NCBI RefSeq assembly: GCF_002119805.1
Contig: NZ_CP021059.1
Coordinates: forward strand, 2,108,001 to 2,172,000
Length of the DNA stretch: 64,000 nucleotides
From: Macrococcoides canis
Lineage (GTDB): Bacteria > Bacillota > Bacilli > Staphylococcales > Staphylococcaceae
Direction of reading: 5' to 3'
Shown in pieces: positions 9,495-21,161 of the stretch. Within the stretch, counting starts at the first letter, position 1; each line of letters begins with the position of its first letter. The notes beneath the pieces are model-generated. The model did not search any database, was not told the DNA's origin, and worked only from the letters and a program-made list of their open reading frames with translations. A program made the translations under genes and the position numbers.

Positions 9495-12400
9495 TTATTT
9501 TATTTCTTTCTTCTTATCTTCTTTTCTTTTTCTGAATAATAACAATCCGCCAAATCCAGCAATCATAGCTGAAAGTAATCCATTGTTATCGTGCTCCCCT
9601 GTATCAGGTAACTCTTTCAGATTTTGATTATATTCCTTATTCTCAGATGACTTTTCACTATTATCAGATATAGTCTTATTCTCGATATAATCTTTTTCAG
9701 CAACAGATTTTTCTGTTGATAACACTGACGCTTCCGGTGCTTCCGGTGTTGCCGGTGCTTCTGGTGTTGCCGGTGCTTCTGGTGTTGCCGATGCTTCCGG
9801 AACTTCTAACTCTGTAGATGCTGTCTGCACTTCTGGTGTTCCCTGATAAGTTAATATTTCTGGTTTGTAGAATCCTGAGTCGATCGTCATATCGTCTCCA
9901 TTGTTCACCACTACCGTCACTGTCTGACCATCTGAATCTAATCGGTCATCTCCTGTGTTCGATACTGTCGGTTCGTAGCCTTCTGGTGTTCCGAATTCGA
10001 TCGTGTACTCTCCATTCGGAAGGTCAGGGAAGACATAGCTGCCGTTCTCATCTGTCGTTGTCGTCACTGTCGTTCCATCCGGTTTCGTGATCGTTACCGT
10101 CACACCAGGGATTCCTGGTTCGTTCGAGTTCTGGATACCGTCTTTATTTGTATCCTCCCATACCTTGTCACCTACATTGTATACTGCTGGCTCCTGTACC
10201 GGCGGTACTTCTGGTTTGTAGAATCCTGAGTCGATCGTCATATCGTCTCCATTGTTCACTACTACCGTCACTGTCTGACCATCTGAATCTAATCGGTCAT
10301 CTCCTGTGTTCGATACTGTCGGTTCGTAGCCTTCTGGTGTTCCGAATTCGATCGTGTACTCTCCATTCGAAAGGTCAGGGAACACATAGCCGCCGTTCTC
10401 ATCTGTCGTTGTCGTCACTGTCGTTCCATCCGGTTTCGTGATCGTTACCGTAACTCCAGGAATTCCTGGTTCGTTCGAGTTCTGGATACCGTCTTTATTT
10501 GTATCCTCCCATACCTTGTCACCTACACTGTATACTGCTGGCTCCTGTACCGGCGGTACTTCTGGTTTGTAGAATCCTGAGTCGATCGTCATATCGTCTC
10601 CATTGTTCACCACTACCGTCACTGTCTGACCATCTGAATCTAATCGGTCATCTCCTGTGTTCGATACTGTCGGTTCGTAGCCTTCTGGTGTTTCGAATTC
10701 GATCGTGTACTCTCCATTCGGAAGGTCAGGGAACACATAGCTGCCGTTCTCATCTGTCGTTGTCGTCACTGTCGTTCCATCCGGTTTCATGATCGTTACC
10801 GTCACACCAGGGATTCCTGGTTCATTCGAGTTCTGGATACCGTCTTTATTTGTATCCTCCCATACCTTGTCACCTACATTGTATACTGCTGGTTCCTGTA
10901 CCGGCGGTACTTCTGGTTTGTAGAATCCTGAGTCGATCGTCATATCGTCTCCATTGTTCACCACTACCGTCACTGTCTGACCATCTGAATCTAATCGGTC
11001 ATCTCCTGTGTTCGATACTGTCGGTTCGTAGCCTTCTGGTGTTTCGAATTCGATCGTGTACTCTCCATTCGGAAGGTCAGGGAACACATAGCTGCCGTTC
11101 TCATCTGTCGTTGTCGTCACTGTCGTTCCATCCGGTTTCATGATCGTTACCGTCACACCAGGGATTCCTGGTTCATTCGAGTTCTGGATACCGTCTTTAT
11201 TTGTATCCTCCCATACCTTGTCACCTACATTGTATACTGCTGGTTCCTGTACCGGCGGTACTTCTGGTTTGTAGAATCCTGAGTCGATCGTCATATCGTC
11301 TCCATTGTTCACTACTACCGTCACTGTCTGACCATCTGAATCTAATCGGTCATCTCCTGTGTTCGATACTGTCGGTTCGTAGCCTTCTGGTGTTCCGAAT
11401 TCGATCGTGTACTCTCCATTCGGAAGATCAGGGAACACATAGCTGCCGTTCTCATCTGTCGTTGTCGTCACTGTCGTTCCATCCGGTTTCGTGATCGTTA
11501 CCGTCACACCAGGGATTCCTGGTTCGTTCGAGTTCTGGATACCGTCTTTATTTGTATCCTCCCATACCTTGTCACCTACACTGTATACTGCTGGTTCCTG
11601 TACCGGTGGTACTTCAGTCGGTGCCACGACTCCTAGATCCACCGTATAGTCGTTCGCATTGTTGATCGTCACTGTCGATGTCAAGCCGTTTGAATCTAAT
11701 GATGCGTCTCCAACGTTCGACGTTGTCGGTGTATAGCCTTCCGGCAGATTGCTGAACGTCACTGTATAGTCACCGTTCTCCAGTCCTGTGAATACATATT
11801 TACCTGTCGCATCCGTCGTTGTTGTTGCCGTTGTTCCGTCAGGCTTCGTTAATCTCACCGTCACGTTCCCAACTGGTGTCTCGTTCGTGTTCTGGATACC
11901 GTCTTTATTTGAGTCGATCCATACATAGTCCCCGAGCTCATACGTTGCCGGTATCGGTTCTGGTGTCGGCTCCGCTGGTGCCACGACTCCTAGATCCACC
12001 GTATAGTTGTTCGCGTTGTTGATCGTCACTGTCGATGTCAAGCCGTTTGAATCTAATAATGCGTCTCCAACGTTCGATGTTGTCGGTGTATAGCCTTCCG
12101 GCAGATTGCTGAACGTCACTGTATAGTCACCGTTCTCCAGTCCTGTGAATACATATTTACCTGTCGCATCCGTCGTTGTTGTTGCCGTTGTTCCGTCAGG
12201 CTTCGTTAATGTCACCGTCACGTTCGCAACTGGTGTCTCGTTCGTGTTCTGGATACCGTCTTTATTTGAGTCGATCCATACATAGTCCCCGAGCTCATAC
12301 GTTGCCGGTATCGGTTCTGGTGTCGGCTCCGCTGGTGCCACGACTCCTAGATCCACCGTATAGTTGTTCGCGTTGTTGATCGTCACTGTCGATGTCAAGC

Positions 12401-15400
12401 CGTTTGAATCTAATGATGCGTCTCCAACGTTCGATGTTGTCGGTGTATAGCCTTCCGGCAGATTGCTGAACGTCACTGTGTAGTCACCGTTCTCCAGTCC
12501 TGTGAATACATATTTACCTGTCGCATCCGTCGTTGTTGTTGCCGTTGTTCCGTCAGGCTTCGTCAATGTCACCGTCACGTTCGCAACTGATGTCTCGTTC
12601 GTGTTCTGTATGCCGTCGTTATTTGAGTCGATCCATACATAGTCCCCGAGCTCATACGTTGCCGGTGTCGGTTCTGGTGTCGGCTCCGCTGGTGCCACGA
12701 CTCCTAGATCCACTGTATAGTCATTCGCATTGTTGATCGTCACTGTCGATGTCAAGCCGTTTGAATCTAATGATGCGTCTCCAACGTTCGCCGTTGTCGG
12801 TGTATAGCCTTCCGGCAGATTGCTGAACGTCACTGTGTAGTCACCGTTCTCCAGTCCTGTGAATACATATTTACCTGTCTCATCCGTAGTTGTTGTTGCC
12901 GTTGTTCCGTCAGGCTTCGTCAATGTCACCGTCACGTTCGCAACTGGTGTCTCGTTCGAGTTCTGGATACCGTCGTTATTTGAGTCGATCCATACATAGT
13001 CCCCGAGCTCATACGTTGCAGGTGTCGGTTCTGGTGTCACCACAGGTGCCACAACGCCCAGGTCAACCGTGTAGTCGTTCGCATTGTTGATCGTCACTGT
13101 CGATGTTAAGCCGTTTGAATCCAGCGCAGGGTCGCCTACATTCGATGTTGTCGGTGTATAGCCTTCCGGCAGGTTGCTGAACGTCACTGTGTAGTCACCG
13201 TTCTCCAGTCCTGTGAACACATATCGACCGGTTGCGTCTGTTACTGCCGTCTCAGTTGTTCCGTCCGGCTTCGTCAATGTTACTACGACACCTTCCACTG
13301 CTGTCTCGTTCGAGTTCTGGATGCCGTCGTTATTTGAGTCGATCCATACATAGTCTCCAAGCTCATACGTTGCCGGTGTCGGTACTGGTGTCACCACCGG
13401 TGCCACGACACCCAAGTCAACCGTGTAGTCGTTCGCATTGTTGATCGTTACTGTCGATGTTAAACCGTTTGAATCCAGCGCAGGGTCACCTACGTTCGAT
13501 GTTGTCGGTGTATAGCCTTCCGGCAGGTTGCTGAACGTCACTGTGTAGTCACCGTTCTCCAGTCCTGTGAACACATATCGACCGGTTGCGTCTGTTACTG
13601 CCGTTGTTGTTGTACCGTCTGGCTTCGTCAATGTCACCGTCACGTTCGCAACTGGCATTTCGTTCGAGTTCTGGATACCGTCGTTATTTGAGTCGATCCA
13701 TACATAGTCCCCGAGCTCATACGTTGCCGGTGTCGGTTCTGGTGTCACCACCGGTGCCACAACGCCCAGGTCAACCGTGTAGTCGTTCGCATTGTTGATC
13801 GTCACTGTCGATGTTAAGCCGTTTGAATCCAGCGCAGGGTCGCCTACGTTCGATGTTGTCGGTGTATAGCCTTCCGGCAGGTTGCTGAACGTCACTGTGT
13901 AGTCACCGTTCTCCAGTCCTGTGAATACATATTTACCTGTCGCATCCGTCGTTGTTGTTGCCGTTGTTCCGTCAGGCTTCGTCAATGTCACCGTCACGTT
14001 CGCAACTGATGTCTCGTTCGTGTTCTGTATGCCGTCGTTATTTGAGTCGATCCATACATAGTCCCCGAGCTCATACGTTGCCGGTGTCGGTTCTGGTGTC
14101 GGCTCCGCTGGTGCCACGACTCCTAGATCCACTGTATAGTCATTCGCATTGTTGATCGTCACTGTCGATGTCAAGCCGTTTGAATCTAATGATGCGTCTC
14201 CAACGTTCGCCGTTGTCGGTGTATAGCCTTCCGGCAGATTGCTGAACGTCACTGTGTAGTCACCGTTCTCCAGTCCTGTGAATACATATTTACCTGTCTC
14301 ATCCGTCGTTGTTGTTGCCGTTGTTCCGTCAGGCTTCGTCAATGTCACCGTCACGTTCGCAACTGGTGTCTCGTTCGAGTTCTGGATACCGTCGTTATTT
14401 GAGTCGATCCATACATAGTCCCCGAGCTCATACGTTGCAGGTGTCGGTTCTGGTGTCACCACAGGTGCCACAACGCCCAGGTCAACCGTGTAGTCGTTCG
14501 CATTGTTGATCGTCACTGTCGATGTTAAGCCGTTTGAATCCAGCGCAGGGTCGCCTACATTCGATGTTGTCGGTGTATAGCCTTCCGGCAGGTTGCTGAA
14601 CGTCACTGTGTAGTCACCGTTCTCCAGTCCTGTGAACACATATCGACCGGTTGCGTCTGTTACTGCCGTCTCAGTTGTTCCGTCCGGCTTCGTCAATGTT
14701 ACTACGACACCTTCCACTGCTGTCTCGTTCGAGTTCTGGATGCCGTCGTTATTTGAGTCGATCCATACATAGTCTCCAAGCTCATACGTTGCCGGTGTCG
14801 GTACTGGTGTCACCACCGGTGCCACGACACCCAAGTCAACCGTGTAGTCGTTCGCATTGTTGATCGTTACTGTCGATGTTAAACCGTTTGAATCCAGCGC
14901 AGGGTCACCTACGTTCGATGTTGTCGGTGTATAGCCTTCCGGCAGGTTGCTGAACGTCACTGTGTAGTCACCGTTCTCCAGTCCTGTGAACACATATCGA
15001 CCGGTTGCGTCTGTTACTGCCGTTGTTGTTGTACCGTCTGGCTTCGTCAATGTCACCGTCACGTTCGCAACTGGCATTTCGTTCGAGTTCTGGATACCGT
15101 CGTTATTTGAGTCGATCCATACATAGTCCCCGAGCTCATACGTTGCAGGTGTCGGTTCTGGTGTCACCACCGGTGCCACAACGCCCAGGTCAACCGTGTA
15201 GTCGTTCGCATTGTTGATCGTCACTGTCGATGTTAAGCCGTTTGAATCCAGCGCAGGGTCGCCTACATTCGATGTTGTCGGTGTATAGCCTTCCGGCAGG
15301 TTGCTGAACGTCACTGTGTAGTCACCGTTCTCCAGTCCTGTGAACACATATCGACCGGTTGCGTCTGTTACTGCCGTCTCAGTTGTTCCGTCCGGCTTCG

Positions 15401-18400
15401 TCAATGTTACTACGACACCTTCCACTGCTGTCTCGTTCGAGTTCTGGATGCCGTCGTTATTTGAGTCGATCCATACATAGTCTCCAAGCTCATACGTTGC
15501 AGGTGTCGGTTCTGGTGTCACCACCGGTGCCACAACGCCCAGGTCAACCGTGTAGTCGTTCGCATTGTTGATCGTCACTGTCGATGTTAAGCCGTTTGAA
15601 TCCAGCGCAGGGTCGCCTACGTTCGATGTTGTCGGTGTATAGCCTTCCGGCAGGTTGCTGAACGTCACTGTGTAGTCACCGTTCTCCAGTCCTGTGAACA
15701 CATATCGACCGGTTGCGTCTGTTACTGCCGTTGTTGTTGTACCGTCTGGCTTCGTCAATGTTACTACGACACCTTCCACTGCTGTCTCGTTCGAGTTCTG
15801 GATGCCGTCGTTATTTGAGTCGATCCATACATAGTCTCCAAGCTCATACGTTGCCGGTGTCGGTACTGGTGTCACCACCGGTGCCACGACACCCAAGTCA
15901 ACCGTGTAGTCGTTCGCATTGTTGATCGTTACTGTCGATGTTAAACCGTTTGAATCCAGCGCAGGGTCACCTACGTTCGATGTTGTCGGTGTATAGCCTT
16001 CCGGCAGGTTGCTGAACGTCACTGTGTAGTCACCGTTCTCCAGTCCTGTGAACACATATCGACCGGTTGCGTCTGTTACTGCCGTTGTTGTTGTACCGTC
16101 TGGCTTCGTCAATGTCACCGTCACGTTCGCAACTGGCATTTCGTTCGAGTTCTGGATACCGTCGTTATTTGAGTCGATCCATACATAGTCCCCGAGCTCA
16201 TACGTTGCCGGTGTCGGTTCTGGTGTCACCACCGGTGCCACAACGCCCAGGTCAACCGTGTAGTCGTTCGCATTGTTGATCGTCACTGTCGATGTTAAGC
16301 CGTTTGAATCCAGCGCAGGGTCGCCTACGTTCGATGTTGTCGGTGTATAGCCTTCCGGCAGGTTGCTGAACGTCACTGTGTAGTCACCGTTCTCCAGTCC
16401 TGTGAACACATATCGGCCGGTTGCGTCTGTTACTGCCGTTGTTGTTGTACCGTCTGGCTTCGTCAATGTTACTACGACACCTTCTACTGCTGTCTCGTTC
16501 GAGTTCTGGATACCGTCGTTATTTGAGTCGATCCATACATAGTCTCCGAGTTCATACGTTGCAGGTGTCGGTACTGGTGTCACCACCGGTGCCACAACGC
16601 CTAGGTCAACCGTGTAGTCGTTCGCATTGTTGATCGTCACTGTCGATGTTAAGCCGTTTGAATCTAATGATGCATCTCCAACATTCGACGTCGTCGGTGT
16701 ATAGCCTTCCGGCAGGTTGCTGAATGTCACTGTATAGTCACCGTTCTCCAGCCCTGTGAATACATATCGGCCGGTTGCGTCTGTTACTGCCGTCTCGGTT
16801 GTTCCGTCCGGCTTCGTCAATGTTACTACGACACCTTCTACTGCTGTCTCGTTAGAGTTCTGGATACCATCGTTATTTGAGTCGACCCATACATAGTCGC
16901 CAAGCTCATACGTTGCAGGTGTCGGTTCTGGTGTCGGCTCCGCTGGCGCTACAACTCCTAAATCCACCGTATAGTTGTTCGCGTTGTTGATCGTCACTGT
17001 CGATGTTAAGCCGTTTGAATCTAAGACAGGATGACCAACATTCGACGTTGTCGGTGTAAAGCCTTCCGGCAGGTTGCTGAACGTCACTGTATAGTCACCG
17101 TTCTCCAGTCCTGTGAATACATATTTACCTGTCGCATCCGTCGTTGTTGTTGCCGTTGTTCCGTCAGGCTTCGTCAATGTCACCGTCACGTTCGCAACTG
17201 GCATTTCGTTCGAGTTCTGGATGCCGTCGTTATTTGAGTCGATCCATACATAGTCACCCAGCTCATACGTGGCCGGCGTAGGTTCAATGTACGTCAGACC
17301 AGCATCTATACTCATATTGTCTGCATTATCAATAACAGCTGTAACTCTATTATTATCTAAAGGTAAATTAGAATCATTTTCAGCAGTACCTGCATTCGGA
17401 GTAACAACAATTAATCCTTCTGGTACTATAAACTCTACTTCATAAGTTCCATTCAATAAATTATCGAATTGGTAATGTCCCGTATTATCTGTAGTAGTAG
17501 TTTCTAATAATTCTCCTGATGAGGAATATAAATTAACTGTCATGCCTTCTAATGGCCCTTCAGTTTCATTCGTATTCTGAATACCATCTGATACTGTTGT
17601 ATTGCCATCAATCCATACATAATCACCTAAACTATAAGTAGGTTGATAAATACCTAGGTCTGCTGTTAAATTATTAGCATCTTGAATAGTAATTACAGAT
17701 GATAATCCGTTAGAATCTTTAGCTGCATCTCCTCCTTGATTACTAGGCGAAACAACATAATCAGAAGGTAGATTACTAAACTCAACTCTATAATCACCAT
17801 TCGGTAAATTATCAATTAAATACCCACCATTAATATCTGTGGTATCTGTTCCCACAAGTTCATTAGTAATATTATTATAGACATTCACAATTACATTGGC
17901 TACTCCATTCTCACCAACATCTTGTATACCATCTTGATCAATATCGTTCCAAACGTAATTACCTAAATTATAATTACTACCGGTACCGACTGCTTCTCCT
18001 GCGAAAGTATCTGTCATATTTCCTGTCGAAAGAGTTGCAATACTTCCAGTGGCTGTTCTTACACCACTGATTTTAGCCGATTGTATCAGCAAATCATCTC
18101 CAGCTTCTGTCAAACTATCTACAATCACTACATATGAAGAGGTTACATCTCCTAAATCTATGGTAGCAGTTCCATCAGTGTTATAAACAATCGGTACACT
18201 TATCTGCGTGGCAGTAGAACGATTGAAGTAATAACTTTGATTTAATGTGCTGCCATCAGGTACTTCATATACAGTAATCGTGGTTACTTCTGGATTAATT
18301 TGAGCCTTACTTGCAATAGTAGAATCCACAGGATGAGTCGGTGTAATAGTTACTGTTGTATCTAACATTGTTGAATTTAAAGGATTGATATAAAAAACTT

Positions 18401-20141
18401 GTGTATACTCTATTGGTTGACTCGGATCACCATCAACTGTCTCCACTGTTGAAACTATAGAACTACCGTAATTAAAGTTTTCACGGACAGTATAATCATT
18501 ATAATTTACAGCTATACTTTCACTATACGGCGCTTCGCCTGCAACCGTATAAGTAATAGGATATGTTCCATCATTTAATGCAGTCCTTCTATCAATCACT
18601 TGTCCATATTCTAAATTCATCGCAACATTACTAAACCTATCAACATAGTCAGTAAAAGTATATGTGAGTGTACGAGATGCATAATCATTTGTAACTGTTG
18701 CTATAATTTCACCATTAGGTCCATAAACCGATAAAGGAGTATCATTCGGATTTAAATCACTCTGAGCAACATATTCTCCATATTGAATCGTAAAATAATC
18801 TCCAGCTTGCACAGCATCATCAACATTTAAATTAGTGACAAACGTAAAGGTCTCACTTGCAGATAACTCGCTATCTTGAAATATGATATCTGTCCCACTG
18901 GCTGTTACATAATCATTTACATTTACAGAAGCACCATCCAACGTGTTATAAGTCGTTGTATCTAAATTACCTAAAGTAATAGACTGCATCATTGAAGTAT
19001 TGCTCGTCGTAGATACAGGTGTAGCAAGAGCTGTATCTGCATCTTGTTGAGCAGCTATAGCTTGTAGCAATTCTGCCATTAATTCCTCAGAAGTCAAGTT
19101 AGCATAATCAATATTAAGAGATTCGACAGCAATCTGAGCTTCTTCTGGTGTCACATTAGTATTTTCCGCATAATAATTTACAAGAACTTCTTGTTTATCT
19201 GCTTCTGTAGTCAAAGAATTTAATTGTTCAGTCGTCTGTGTTACCGATTCAGTTGAAGGTGTAACAACTGTTTCCAATACAGATTCTTCTGTTGAAGATG
19301 TTTCTGCTAAAGGTGATTCTGATGTTACTTTCTCTGTTGTAGGGGTTTCTGTCGTTGGGTTTTCTGTTGTCGATGTCTCTGCTGAAGGAGTTTCTGTCGT
19401 TGGATTTTCTGTCGTTGATTTCTCGGTTGTCGGAGCTTCTGTCGTTGGATTTTCTGTCGTTGATTTCTCGGTTGTCGGAGCTTCTGTCGTTGGATTTTCT
19501 GTCGTTGATTTCTCGGTTGTCGGAGCTTCTGTCGTTGCTTCTTCCGTCGTATGATTCTCTGTTGTTGGTTCCTCTGTCGTTGGATTCTCTGTTGTTGGAT
19601 TCTCTGTTGTTGGTTTTTCTGTAGTAGGTTCTTCTGTCGTTGGGTTTTCTGTTGTTGGTTCCTCAATTAGATTACTCATTATAGAAACAGATTCACTTCG
19701 GTTATTATTATCAATTACCGTTATAGATACTGTTTCATTGCTATCTATAGTTAAATTATTAAAAATAAAAGAGCCATCATCATTTACACTTGCTTTTTGA
19801 ATAGTTCCATCAGCTAATTTTAATTCAACAATACTATTTGCTAAAGCTTTACCAGTTATCTCCGAATTATCAGCATTAATTTTAACTTCTGAAGCTTTTT
19901 CGACAATAGTAATTTCTTCTGTCGAAGGAGATTCTATACTAGTAGTATGGTTATTTGAACTTTCTATACTAGCCTGTTCTATCTGCACAGTCTCTGCTGC
20001 TGAACTTTGCTCTGAATTCCCTAAAAACATCAGTGATCCTATTAAAATAGATGACGTTCCTACCGTAAACTTTCTTATAGAATATTTATTTAAACGATTT
20101 GCAATAAAATCATAACGTTTATTTTTTGATTTATTTTTCAT
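9495..20141 (-). CDS. Giant LPXTG adhesin with 23 SdrD-B repeats (3548 aa)
   Basis: This is a sortase-anchored Sdr-like surface protein. I place the start at the ATG at 20139-20141, because GGAGG lies 5 nt before it; an in-frame GTG at 20153 overlaps that ribosome site. Parts: YSIRK signal (to about 48); a bacterial-Ig-like module with ELKLADGT (about 84-154); Thr/Glu/Pro repeats (about 159-303); a helical module with [20 protein letters not shown] (about 310-384); [17 protein letters not shown]; an A-like head (about 400-715); two divergent B repeats; 16 near-identical [18 protein letters not shown] units; five [16 protein letters not shown] units; a TPEAPA stalk; then [11 protein letters not shown] (about 3511), a membrane helix and an RKRKE tail. 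The ligand is unknown. The extreme repeat identity makes the length likely to vary between strains and the assembly worth checking. Confidence 0.9.
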   Translation of the reverse strand: MKNKSKNKRYDFIANRLNKYSIRKFTVGTSSILIGSLMFLGNSEQSSAAETVQIEQASIESSNNHTTSIESPSTEEITIVEKASEVKINADNSEITGKALANSIVELKLADGTIQKASVNDDGSFIFNNLTIDSNETVSITVIDNNNRSESVSIMSNLIEEPTTENPTTEEPTTEKPTTENPTTENPTTEEPTTENHTTEEATTEAPTTEKSTTENPTTEAPTTEKSTTENPTTEAPTTEKSTTENPTTETPSAETSTTENPTTETPTTEKVTSESPLAETSSTEESVLETVVTPSTESVTQTTEQLNSLTTEADKQEVLVNYYAENTNVTPEEAQIAVESLNIDYANLTSEELMAELLQAIAAQQDADTALATPVSTTSNTSMMQSITLGNLDTTTYNTLDGASVNVNDYVTASGTDIIFQDSELSASETFTFVTNLNVDDAVQAGDYFTIQYGEYVAQSDLNPNDTPLSVYGPNGEIIATVTNDYASRTLTYTFTDYVDRFSNVAMNLEYGQVIDRRTALNDGTYPITYTVAGEAPYSESIAVNYNDYTVRENFNYGSSIVSTVETVDGDPSQPIEYTQVFYINPLNSTMLDTTVTITPTHPVDSTIASKAQINPEVTTITVYEVPDGSTLNQSYYFNRSTATQISVPIVYNTDGTATIDLGDVTSSYVVIVDSLTEAGDDLLIQSAKISGVRTATGSIATLSTGNMTDTFAGEAVGTGSNYNLGNYVWNDIDQDGIQDVGENGVANVIVNVYNNITNELVGTDTTDINGGYLIDNLPNGDYRVEFSNLPSDYVVSPSNQGGDAAKDSNGLSSVITIQDANNLTADLGIYQPTYSLGDYVWIDGNTTVSDGIQNTNETEGPLEGMTVNLYSSSGELLETTTTDNTGHYQFDNLLNGTYEVEFIVPEGLIVVTPNAGTAENDSNLPLDNNRVTAVIDNADNMSIDAGLTYIEPTPATYELGDYVWIDSNNDGIQNSNEMPVANVTVTLTKPDGTTATTTTDATGKYVFTGLENGDYTVTFSNLPEGFTPTTSNVGHPVLDSNGLTSTVTINNANNYTVDLGVVAPAEPTPEPTPATYELGDYVWVDSNNDGIQNSNETAVEGVVVTLTKPDGTTETAVTDATGRYVFTGLENGDYTVTFSNLPEGYTPTTSNVGDASLDSNGLTSTVTINNANDYTVDLGVVAPVVTPVPTPATYELGDYVWIDSNNDGIQNSNETAVEGVVVTLTKPDGTTTTAVTDATGRYVFTGLENGDYTVTFSNLPEGYTPTTSNVGDPALDSNGLTSTVTINNANDYTVDLGVVAPVVTPEPTPATYELGDYVWIDSNNDGIQNSNEMPVANVTVTLTKPDGTTTTAVTDATGRYVFTGLENGDYTVTFSNLPEGYTPTTSNVGDPALDSNGLTSTVTINNANDYTVDLGVVAPVVTPVPTPATYELGDYVWIDSNNDGIQNSNETAVEGVVVTLTKPDGTTTTAVTDATGRYVFTGLENGDYTVTFSNLPEGYTPTTSNVGDPALDSNGLTSTVTINNANDYTVDLGVVAPVVTPEPTPATYELGDYVWIDSNNDGIQNSNETAVEGVVVTLTKPDGTTETAVTDATGRYVFTGLENGDYTVTFSNLPEGYTPTTSNVGDPALDSNGLTSTVTINNANDYTVDLGVVAPVVTPEPTPATYELGDYVWIDSNNDGIQNSNEMPVANVTVTLTKPDGTTTTAVTDATGRYVFTGLENGDYTVTFSNLPEGYTPTTSNVGDPALDSNGLTSTVTINNANDYTVDLGVVAPVVTPVPTPATYELGDYVWIDSNNDGIQNSNETAVEGVVVTLTKPDGTTETAVTDATGRYVFTGLENGDYTVTFSNLPEGYTPTTSNVGDPALDSNGLTSTVTINNANDYTVDLGVVAPVVTPEPTPATYELGDYVWIDSNNDGIQNSNETPVANVTVTLTKPDGTTATTTTDETGKYVFTGLENGDYTVTFSNLPEGYTPTTANVGDASLDSNGLTSTVTINNANDYTVDLGVVAPAEPTPEPTPATYELGDYVWIDSNNDGIQNTNETSVANVTVTLTKPDGTTATTTTDATGKYVFTGLENGDYTVTFSNLPEGYTPTTSNVGDPALDSNGLTSTVTINNANDYTVDLGVVAPVVTPEPTPATYELGDYVWIDSNNDGIQNSNEMPVANVTVTLTKPDGTTTTAVTDATGRYVFTGLENGDYTVTFSNLPEGYTPTTSNVGDPALDSNGLTSTVTINNANDYTVDLGVVAPVVTPVPTPATYELGDYVWIDSNNDGIQNSNETAVEGVVVTLTKPDGTTETAVTDATGRYVFTGLENGDYTVTFSNLPEGYTPTTSNVGDPALDSNGLTSTVTINNANDYTVDLGVVAPVVTPEPTPATYELGDYVWIDSNNDGIQNSNETPVANVTVTLTKPDGTTATTTTDETGKYVFTGLENGDYTVTFSNLPEGYTPTTANVGDASLDSNGLTSTVTINNANDYTVDLGVVAPAEPTPEPTPATYELGDYVWIDSNNDGIQNTNETSVANVTVTLTKPDGTTATTTTDATGKYVFTGLENGDYTVTFSNLPEGYTPTTSNVGDASLDSNGLTSTVTINNANNYTVDLGVVAPAEPTPEPIPATYELGDYVWIDSNKDGIQNTNETPVANVTVTLTKPDGTTATTTTDATGKYVFTGLENGDYTVTFSNLPEGYTPTTSNVGDALLDSNGLTSTVTINNANNYTVDLGVVAPAEPTPEPIPATYELGDYVWIDSNKDGIQNTNETPVGNVTVRLTKPDGTTATTTTDATGKYVFTGLENGDYTVTFSNLPEGYTPTTSNVGDASLDSNGLTSTVTINNANDYTVDLGVVAPTEVPPVQEPAVYSVGDKVWEDTNKDGIQNSNEPGIPGVTVTITKPDGTTVTTTTDENGSYVFPDLPNGEYTIEFGTPEGYEPTVSNTGDDRLDSDGQTVTVVVNNGDDMTIDSGFYKPEVPPVQEPAVYNVGDKVWEDTNKDGIQNSNEPGIPGVTVTIMKPDGTTVTTTTDENGSYVFPDLPNGEYTIEFETPEGYEPTVSNTGDDRLDSDGQTVTVVVNNGDDMTIDSGFYKPEVPPVQEPAVYNVGDKVWEDTNKDGIQNSNEPGIPGVTVTIMKPDGTTVTTTTDENGSYVFPDLPNGEYTIEFETPEGYEPTVSNTGDDRLDSDGQTVTVVVNNGDDMTIDSGFYKPEVPPVQEPAVYSVGDKVWEDTNKDGIQNSNEPGIPGVTVTITKPDGTTVTTTTDENGGYVFPDLSNGEYTIEFGTPEGYEPTVSNTGDDRLDSDGQTVTVVVNNGDDMTIDSGFYKPEVPPVQEPAVYNVGDKVWEDTNKDGIQNSNEPGIPGVTVTITKPDGTTVTTTTDENGSYVFPDLPNGEYTIEFGTPEGYEPTVSNTGDDRLDSDGQTVTVVVNNGDDMTIDSGFYKPEILTYQGTPEVQTASTELEVPEASATPEAPATPEAPATPEAPEASVLSTEKSVAEKDYIENKTISDNSEKSSENKEYNQNLKELPDTGEHDNNGLLSAMIAGFGGLLLFRKRKEDKKKEIK
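9850..11606 (-). repeat. Five near-identical 351-bp B-repeat units
   Basis: Five tandem units with a 351-bp period encode domains starting [16 protein letters not shown], each ending in a VPPVQEPA linker. Differences between units are a few synonymous or single-residue changes (for example YVFPDLPNG versus YVFPDLSNG). They are the wall-proximal B repeats of the 3548-residue adhesin. Confidence 0.95.
11620..17285 (-). repeat. Sixteen 354-357-bp B-repeat units, including a 1419-bp higher-order duplication
   Basis: Sixteen YELGDYVW units have periods of 354 or 357 bp. The linker between units is either [12 protein letters not shown] or [11 protein letters not shown], which sets the period. The unit pattern ([26 protein letters not shown]) occurs twice in succession. 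Sequence around 12463-13727 recurs at an offset of 1419 bp (13882-15146) with almost no differences by eye; 12888 (A) versus 14307 (C) is one. Confidence 0.9.
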
Positions 20142-20161
20142 TGTTACCTCCACATTGGATA

Positions 20162-20194
20162 TTATTCGACATTATCTAAATTTATTCGACATTA
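20162..20194 (-). promoter_or_regulatory. Direct repeats TTATTCGACATTA, candidate operator
   Basis: Two exact copies of TTATTCGACATTA (plus-strand reading) lie at 20162-20174 and 20182-20194, 20 bp apart centre to centre, about two helical turns. They lie between the putative -10 and the ribosome site of the 3548-residue adhesin gene. A related ATTCGACATTT lies at the same place upstream of the adhesin at 24321-30437. Confidence 0.5.
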
Positions 20195-20207
20195 AATAAT
20201 ATATCCA

Positions 20208-20265
20208 AGTATAGAAGAATATAAACATAATAAAAAGAGACAATGTTTAAATGAAATGTCTCCCT
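20208..20265 (-). promoter_or_regulatory. Putative promoter with upstream inverted repeat, 3548-residue adhesin gene
   Basis: On the minus strand TATACT (20208-20213) is preceded at 17 bp by TTTTTA (20231-20236), a poor -35. That abuts an inverted repeat, GAGACA at 20237-20242 with TGTCTC at 20257-20262. The same GTCTCTTTTTA-N17-TACAAT layout occurs upstream of the adhesin at 24321-30437, which suggests a shared activator site rather than a chance hairpin. Reading it as a terminator-like hairpin is the alternative. Confidence 0.4.
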
Positions 20266-20549
20266 TTAATATTATAGAAATTTTATTTCAATAATATTGT
20301 TATAAAAATTATTAAATCAACAAAATTATTTTATTTATATTTTGTGCAATATATTATTAAATAAAAATATATTTATTTTACATAATTATATTTCCAATGA
20401 ATTTCACAACAACAAATAATACATTTTATACCATTATGTCGTTTTTATACCTTTATTAAGTTGATTTTAAAAATAAGTTAGACTAATTATTTAACCATTT
20501 GCGCTAAATTCAATATGTATTTCCGGCCAAAGAAAATTAAATTGTGAAA
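20266..20549. other. AT-rich intergenic stretch
   Basis: About 280 bp of very AT-rich sequence between the adhesin promoter region and the transposase relic. I see no gene, RNA or clear repeat. It may be further decayed insertion-sequence DNA. Confidence 0.4.
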
Positions 20550-20784
20550 AACTATATGAAATTTTCAATATATCTCATTCTTCAATGTGGATTTGATGAA
20601 CTTCTAACGAGATACATAGACTCAATGGATTAGATTAGTAGCTAGACTTCAATTTAGTCAGTGATAATATCATTAGGGTTGATCAAAATATTAATCATCT
20701 TCCAGTAAATCTTTAGGCTATAAAGATCCAATAGAAGTATTTATGATTTTTATCGTAGATGAGAAACTGACTAGCTTATTTTGA
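20550..20784 (+). pseudogene. Decayed IS30-family transposase, C-terminal remnant
   Basis: No long open frame exists, but translation with stops and one frameshift recovers the conserved C-terminus of IS30-type transposases. The pieces are EIFNISHSSMW, then TSNE...NGL, then DFNLVSDN (about 20645), then INHLP (about 20690) and, after a 1-nt shift, SLGYKDPIEVFM (about 20711-20746), ending at a TGA at 20782-20784. The family motif is PYSSW-x-RGTNEN-x-NGLLR...DF...INHRPRK-SLGYKTPIEVF. The N-terminal half and inverted repeats are not recognisable, so it is an old relic. Confidence 0.7.
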
Positions 20785-20873
20785 CATAAGAAATTCTATA
20801 AAACTTAGTAGTTTTTTATTTTATCAATTTAATGTATGTTAAAATGAATCTATATTATTAAAAGGATGATTTT

Positions 20874-21077
20874 ATGCATAAATATATCGATGAGCAGGAT
20901 AAGAAGAAAACTTTAGATGAAATTAATGCAGAAATTGAAGCAGAACTTCAAAAAGAAGATACACAAAATATTAATGAAAAAAAAAGTAATAAAACTATTT
21001 TCAGTGTAGCTGGTATTATCACTTTTTTAATATTAGCTCGATTGATTTATCACATCATTCAATATTACTTCGTCTAG
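20874..21077 (+). CDS. Small single-pass membrane protein (67 aa), function unknown
   Basis: The frame starts at an ATG preceded by AAAGGATG, a reasonable ribosome site, and a likely extended -10 (TGTTAAAAT, about 20836-20844) lies upstream. The first 40 residues are strongly charged and helical (DEQDKKKTLDEINAEIEAELQKE). They are followed by one hydrophobic segment (residues about 43-62, TIFSVAGIITFLILARLIYH). The expected topology is an N-terminal cytoplasmic helix with a C-terminal anchor. A bidirectional terminator follows within 10 bp of the stop. It is the only plus-strand gene between nhaC and the metalloprotease. I do not recognise the family. Confidence 0.6.
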   Translation: MHKYIDEQDKKKTLDEINAEIEAELQKEDTQNINEKKSNKTIFSVAGIITFLILARLIYHIIQYYFV

Positions 21078-21081
21078 AATT

Positions 21082-21124
21082 ATAAAAAGTCTAAGCACTT
21101 CTAAAGATGTGCTTAGACTTTTTG
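21082..21124. terminator. Bidirectional terminator between the 67-residue gene and the MurF-like gene
   Basis: A fifteen-base-pair stem has arms AAAAAGTCTAAGCAC (21084-21098) and its complement (21109-21123). The A and T ends serve both strands. Confidence 0.9.
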
Positions 21125-21161
21125 TGATATTATTTCTTATATTACGTCAGTAGATCTTTTT

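Noticed and set aside
11620-17285. Regular repeats considered as a CRISPR array
   Set aside because: The period is about 354-357 bp with no unique spacers, and the sequence is in-frame coding for SdrD-B domains. No cas genes are present.
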